Positions 63,197-64,000 of a DNA stretch of 64,000 nucleotides are shown piece by piece. Made by a program: the position numbers and the translations under genes. The notes below the pieces were generated by a model. That model was given only the letters and a program-made list of their open reading frames with translations. It was not told the origin of the DNA and did not search any database. The stretch is taken from positions 1 through 64,000 of the forward strand of contig JAEPOG010000007.1 in the NCBI GenBank assembly GCA_017643025.1. The letters are read 5' to 3'. Origin of the DNA: Rhizobiaceae bacterium (GTDB lineage Bacteria > Pseudomonadota > Alphaproteobacteria > Rhizobiales > Rhizobiaceae). Position 1 is the first letter of the stretch. Each line of letters opens with the position of its first letter.

Positions 63197-63736
63197 ATGA
63201 AACGGATTCTTGCTCTGACGACCACCGCGCTTCTGAGCGCTTCGCTTTTTGCTACGCCTGCGCTGGCCCAGGTCAGCGTCGATACCGATGCGGGCGTTGG
63301 CGCCACGATCGGCGGTTCGGCCGATAGCGGCAATGGCACCGTGAGCGGCGACACCGACGCCGACGTCAAGCTGAAGGCTGGTGCAGACGCCAACACCGAC
63401 GAGATCGATGCCGGCACCACTGCCGCTATCGACGGCACGTTCGACGGCGCGCTCTCGGCGATTGGCAATAGCGGCCAGGCCGCTGCGACGGTCGGCTCCA
63501 TGGCTGACGTCCGCCTCGTTAACGTGATCAACGTCGAGGACCTCGAGGGCGCCAACATGGACGCGTTCATGCAGGCCGAGACCGAGAACAGCGCCGCCAT
63601 CGACGAACTGCAGGCTTCGATCGAAAGCAATGCTGCGGTCAAGGCTGCCCTTGAGGCACAGTCTGTCGATCCGGAGGACGTCGTTGCGGCGAGCGTTGCC
63701 GCCGACGGTTCGCTGACCGTCTACGTCAAGTCGTAA
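63197..63736 (+). CDS. Secreted acidic protein of unknown function
   Basis: The ATG at 63197 (MKRILALTTTALLSAS) follows GAGGAG. The 179-aa precursor has a signal peptide cleaved near TPALA-QVSVD. The mature protein is rich in Asp, Ala, Gly and Thr, with DTDA-type repeats (VDTDAG, GDTDAD, KAGADANTDE) in the first half, then a helical region (MDAFMQAETENSAAIDELQ) and a short beta-like end. I do not recognise a family with a known function. The acidic repeats could bind cations. A GC-rich hairpin follows the gene. Confidence 0.78.
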   Translation: MKRILALTTTALLSASLFATPALAQVSVDTDAGVGATIGGSADSGNGTVSGDTDADVKLKAGADANTDEIDAGTTAAIDGTFDGALSAIGNSGQAAATVGSMADVRLVNVINVEDLEGANMDAFMQAETENSAAIDELQASIESNAAVKAALEAQSVDPEDVVAASVAADGSLTVYVKS

Positions 63737-63754
63737 TACACGACGGCACGATCG

Positions 63755-63780
63755 CGGCGCGGGCTTCGGTCCGCGCCGCC
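63755..63780 (+). terminator. Possible terminator hairpin after the secreted-protein gene
   Basis: GCGGCGCGG and CCGCGCCGC arms flank a short GCTTCGGT loop about 20 nt after the stop. No U-run follows, so the terminator call is tentative. Confidence 0.5.
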
Positions 63781-63829
63781 GACTACGGTTGAGATCGCAT
63801 CCTTCCAAGCCTATGCTGGGTCCGTTCCC

Positions 63830-64000
63830 ATGAGATATCCGACCCAAATCGCCGTCCCGCCGGGCCAGCCCGGCTTTATTCATGTCACCGCGCTTGCTGT
63901 GTTTCTTGCCGCCGCCAATCCCGCCATGCCACTGCTGGCGCAGGGGATCGACAATGAGGAGTCCATCGACGCCATTGTCGATGCTCCCGTCGCCACCGAG
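63830..64000 (+). CDS. Partial gene, N-terminus of a possible exported protein
   Basis: The frame from the ATG at 63830 (MRYPTQIAVPPGQPGF) is open to the window end (57 codons). It contains a hydrophobic stretch (VTALAVFLAAANPAMPLLA) that could be a signal peptide, followed by an acidic segment (DNEESIDAIVDAP). There is no clear ribosome binding site, so the start is uncertain. Function cannot be judged. Confidence 0.45.
   Translation, partial: MRYPTQIAVPPGQPGFIHVTALAVFLAAANPAMPLLAQGIDNEESIDAIVDAPVATE

Overview
This window is a gene-dense, high-GC stretch of an alphaproteobacterial genome. It is most likely from the Hyphomicrobiales (Mesorhizobium/Aminobacter/Nitratireductor-like Phyllobacteriaceae). 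That placement is inferred from an aglR-aglEFGAK alpha-glucoside locus, a Mur-type Fur protein facing sitABCD, a C4-type 5-aminolevulinate synthase, a CsgH-type curli locus, and many ATGA-coupled operons. I saw no rRNA, tRNA, CRISPR array, insertion sequence or prophage.

Layout. (1) 1-11.6 kb: a long leftward sugar operon with a binding protein, two permeases, an ATPase, two TIM-barrel isomerase-like proteins, a Gfo/Idh/MocA oxidoreductase, an aldo/keto reductase and a GH43 glycosidase. It faces a LacI regulator across a region with three CG-centred 12-bp palindromes. (2) 11.6-14.2 kb: gnd and an anchored alpha/beta hydrolase. (3) 14.2-18.3 kb: mur and the divergent sitABCD manganese/iron importer, with a clear Mur-box/promoter. 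(4) 18.3-22.9 kb: a LivFGMHK-type ABC importer. (5) 23-26 kb: a polytopic membrane protein and pncB. (6) 26-34 kb: aglKAGFE and aglR. (7) 34-35.2 kb: a stand-alone RAM-domain protein and ferredoxin-NADP reductase. (8) 35.3-39.2 kb: hyuAB, an ATP-dependent lactamase/hydantoinase pair. (9) 39.2-41.2 kb: a small membrane protein and a curli mini-cluster. (10) 41.4-49.2 kb: a six-gene, fully overlapping operon (FAD subunit, fused 2Fe-2S/Mo hydroxylase, 6-hydroxynicotinate reductase-like protein, UPF0280, DUF1185, MarR), divergent from pncA. (11) 49.2-55 kb: hemA, an acetylpolyamine amidohydrolase, a MetE-like protein, a GntR regulator and an orphan TRAP binding protein. (12) 55-57.2 kb: lyxose isomerase, a FrcK-like kinase and a class II aldolase. 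(13) 57.2-62.8 kb: a urease operon (ureC...E...F-G) interleaved with four non-urease genes and lacking ureA, ureB and ureD. (14) 63-64 kb: a secreted acidic protein and the start of another gene.

The most interesting signal is a likely regulon. An 18-bp imperfect palindrome, roughly TCATTNGTATRCAAATGA, lies upstream of three separate units: the Liv-type importer, hyuAB, and the Mo-hydroxylase operon/pncA divergent promoter. A weaker copy lies upstream of the GntR gene. Together these units suggest a reductive N-heteroaromatic pathway, with nicotinate as the best guess: import, nicotinamide deamidation (PncA), ring hydroxylation (Mo enzyme), ring reduction (Hnr-like) and ATP-dependent lactam opening (HyuAB). 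The UPF0280 protein next to the reductase has visible ApbE-like motifs, so it may attach the reductase's covalent flavin. The operator similarity and gene overlaps are read from the sequence; the pathway and flavinylation ideas are inference.
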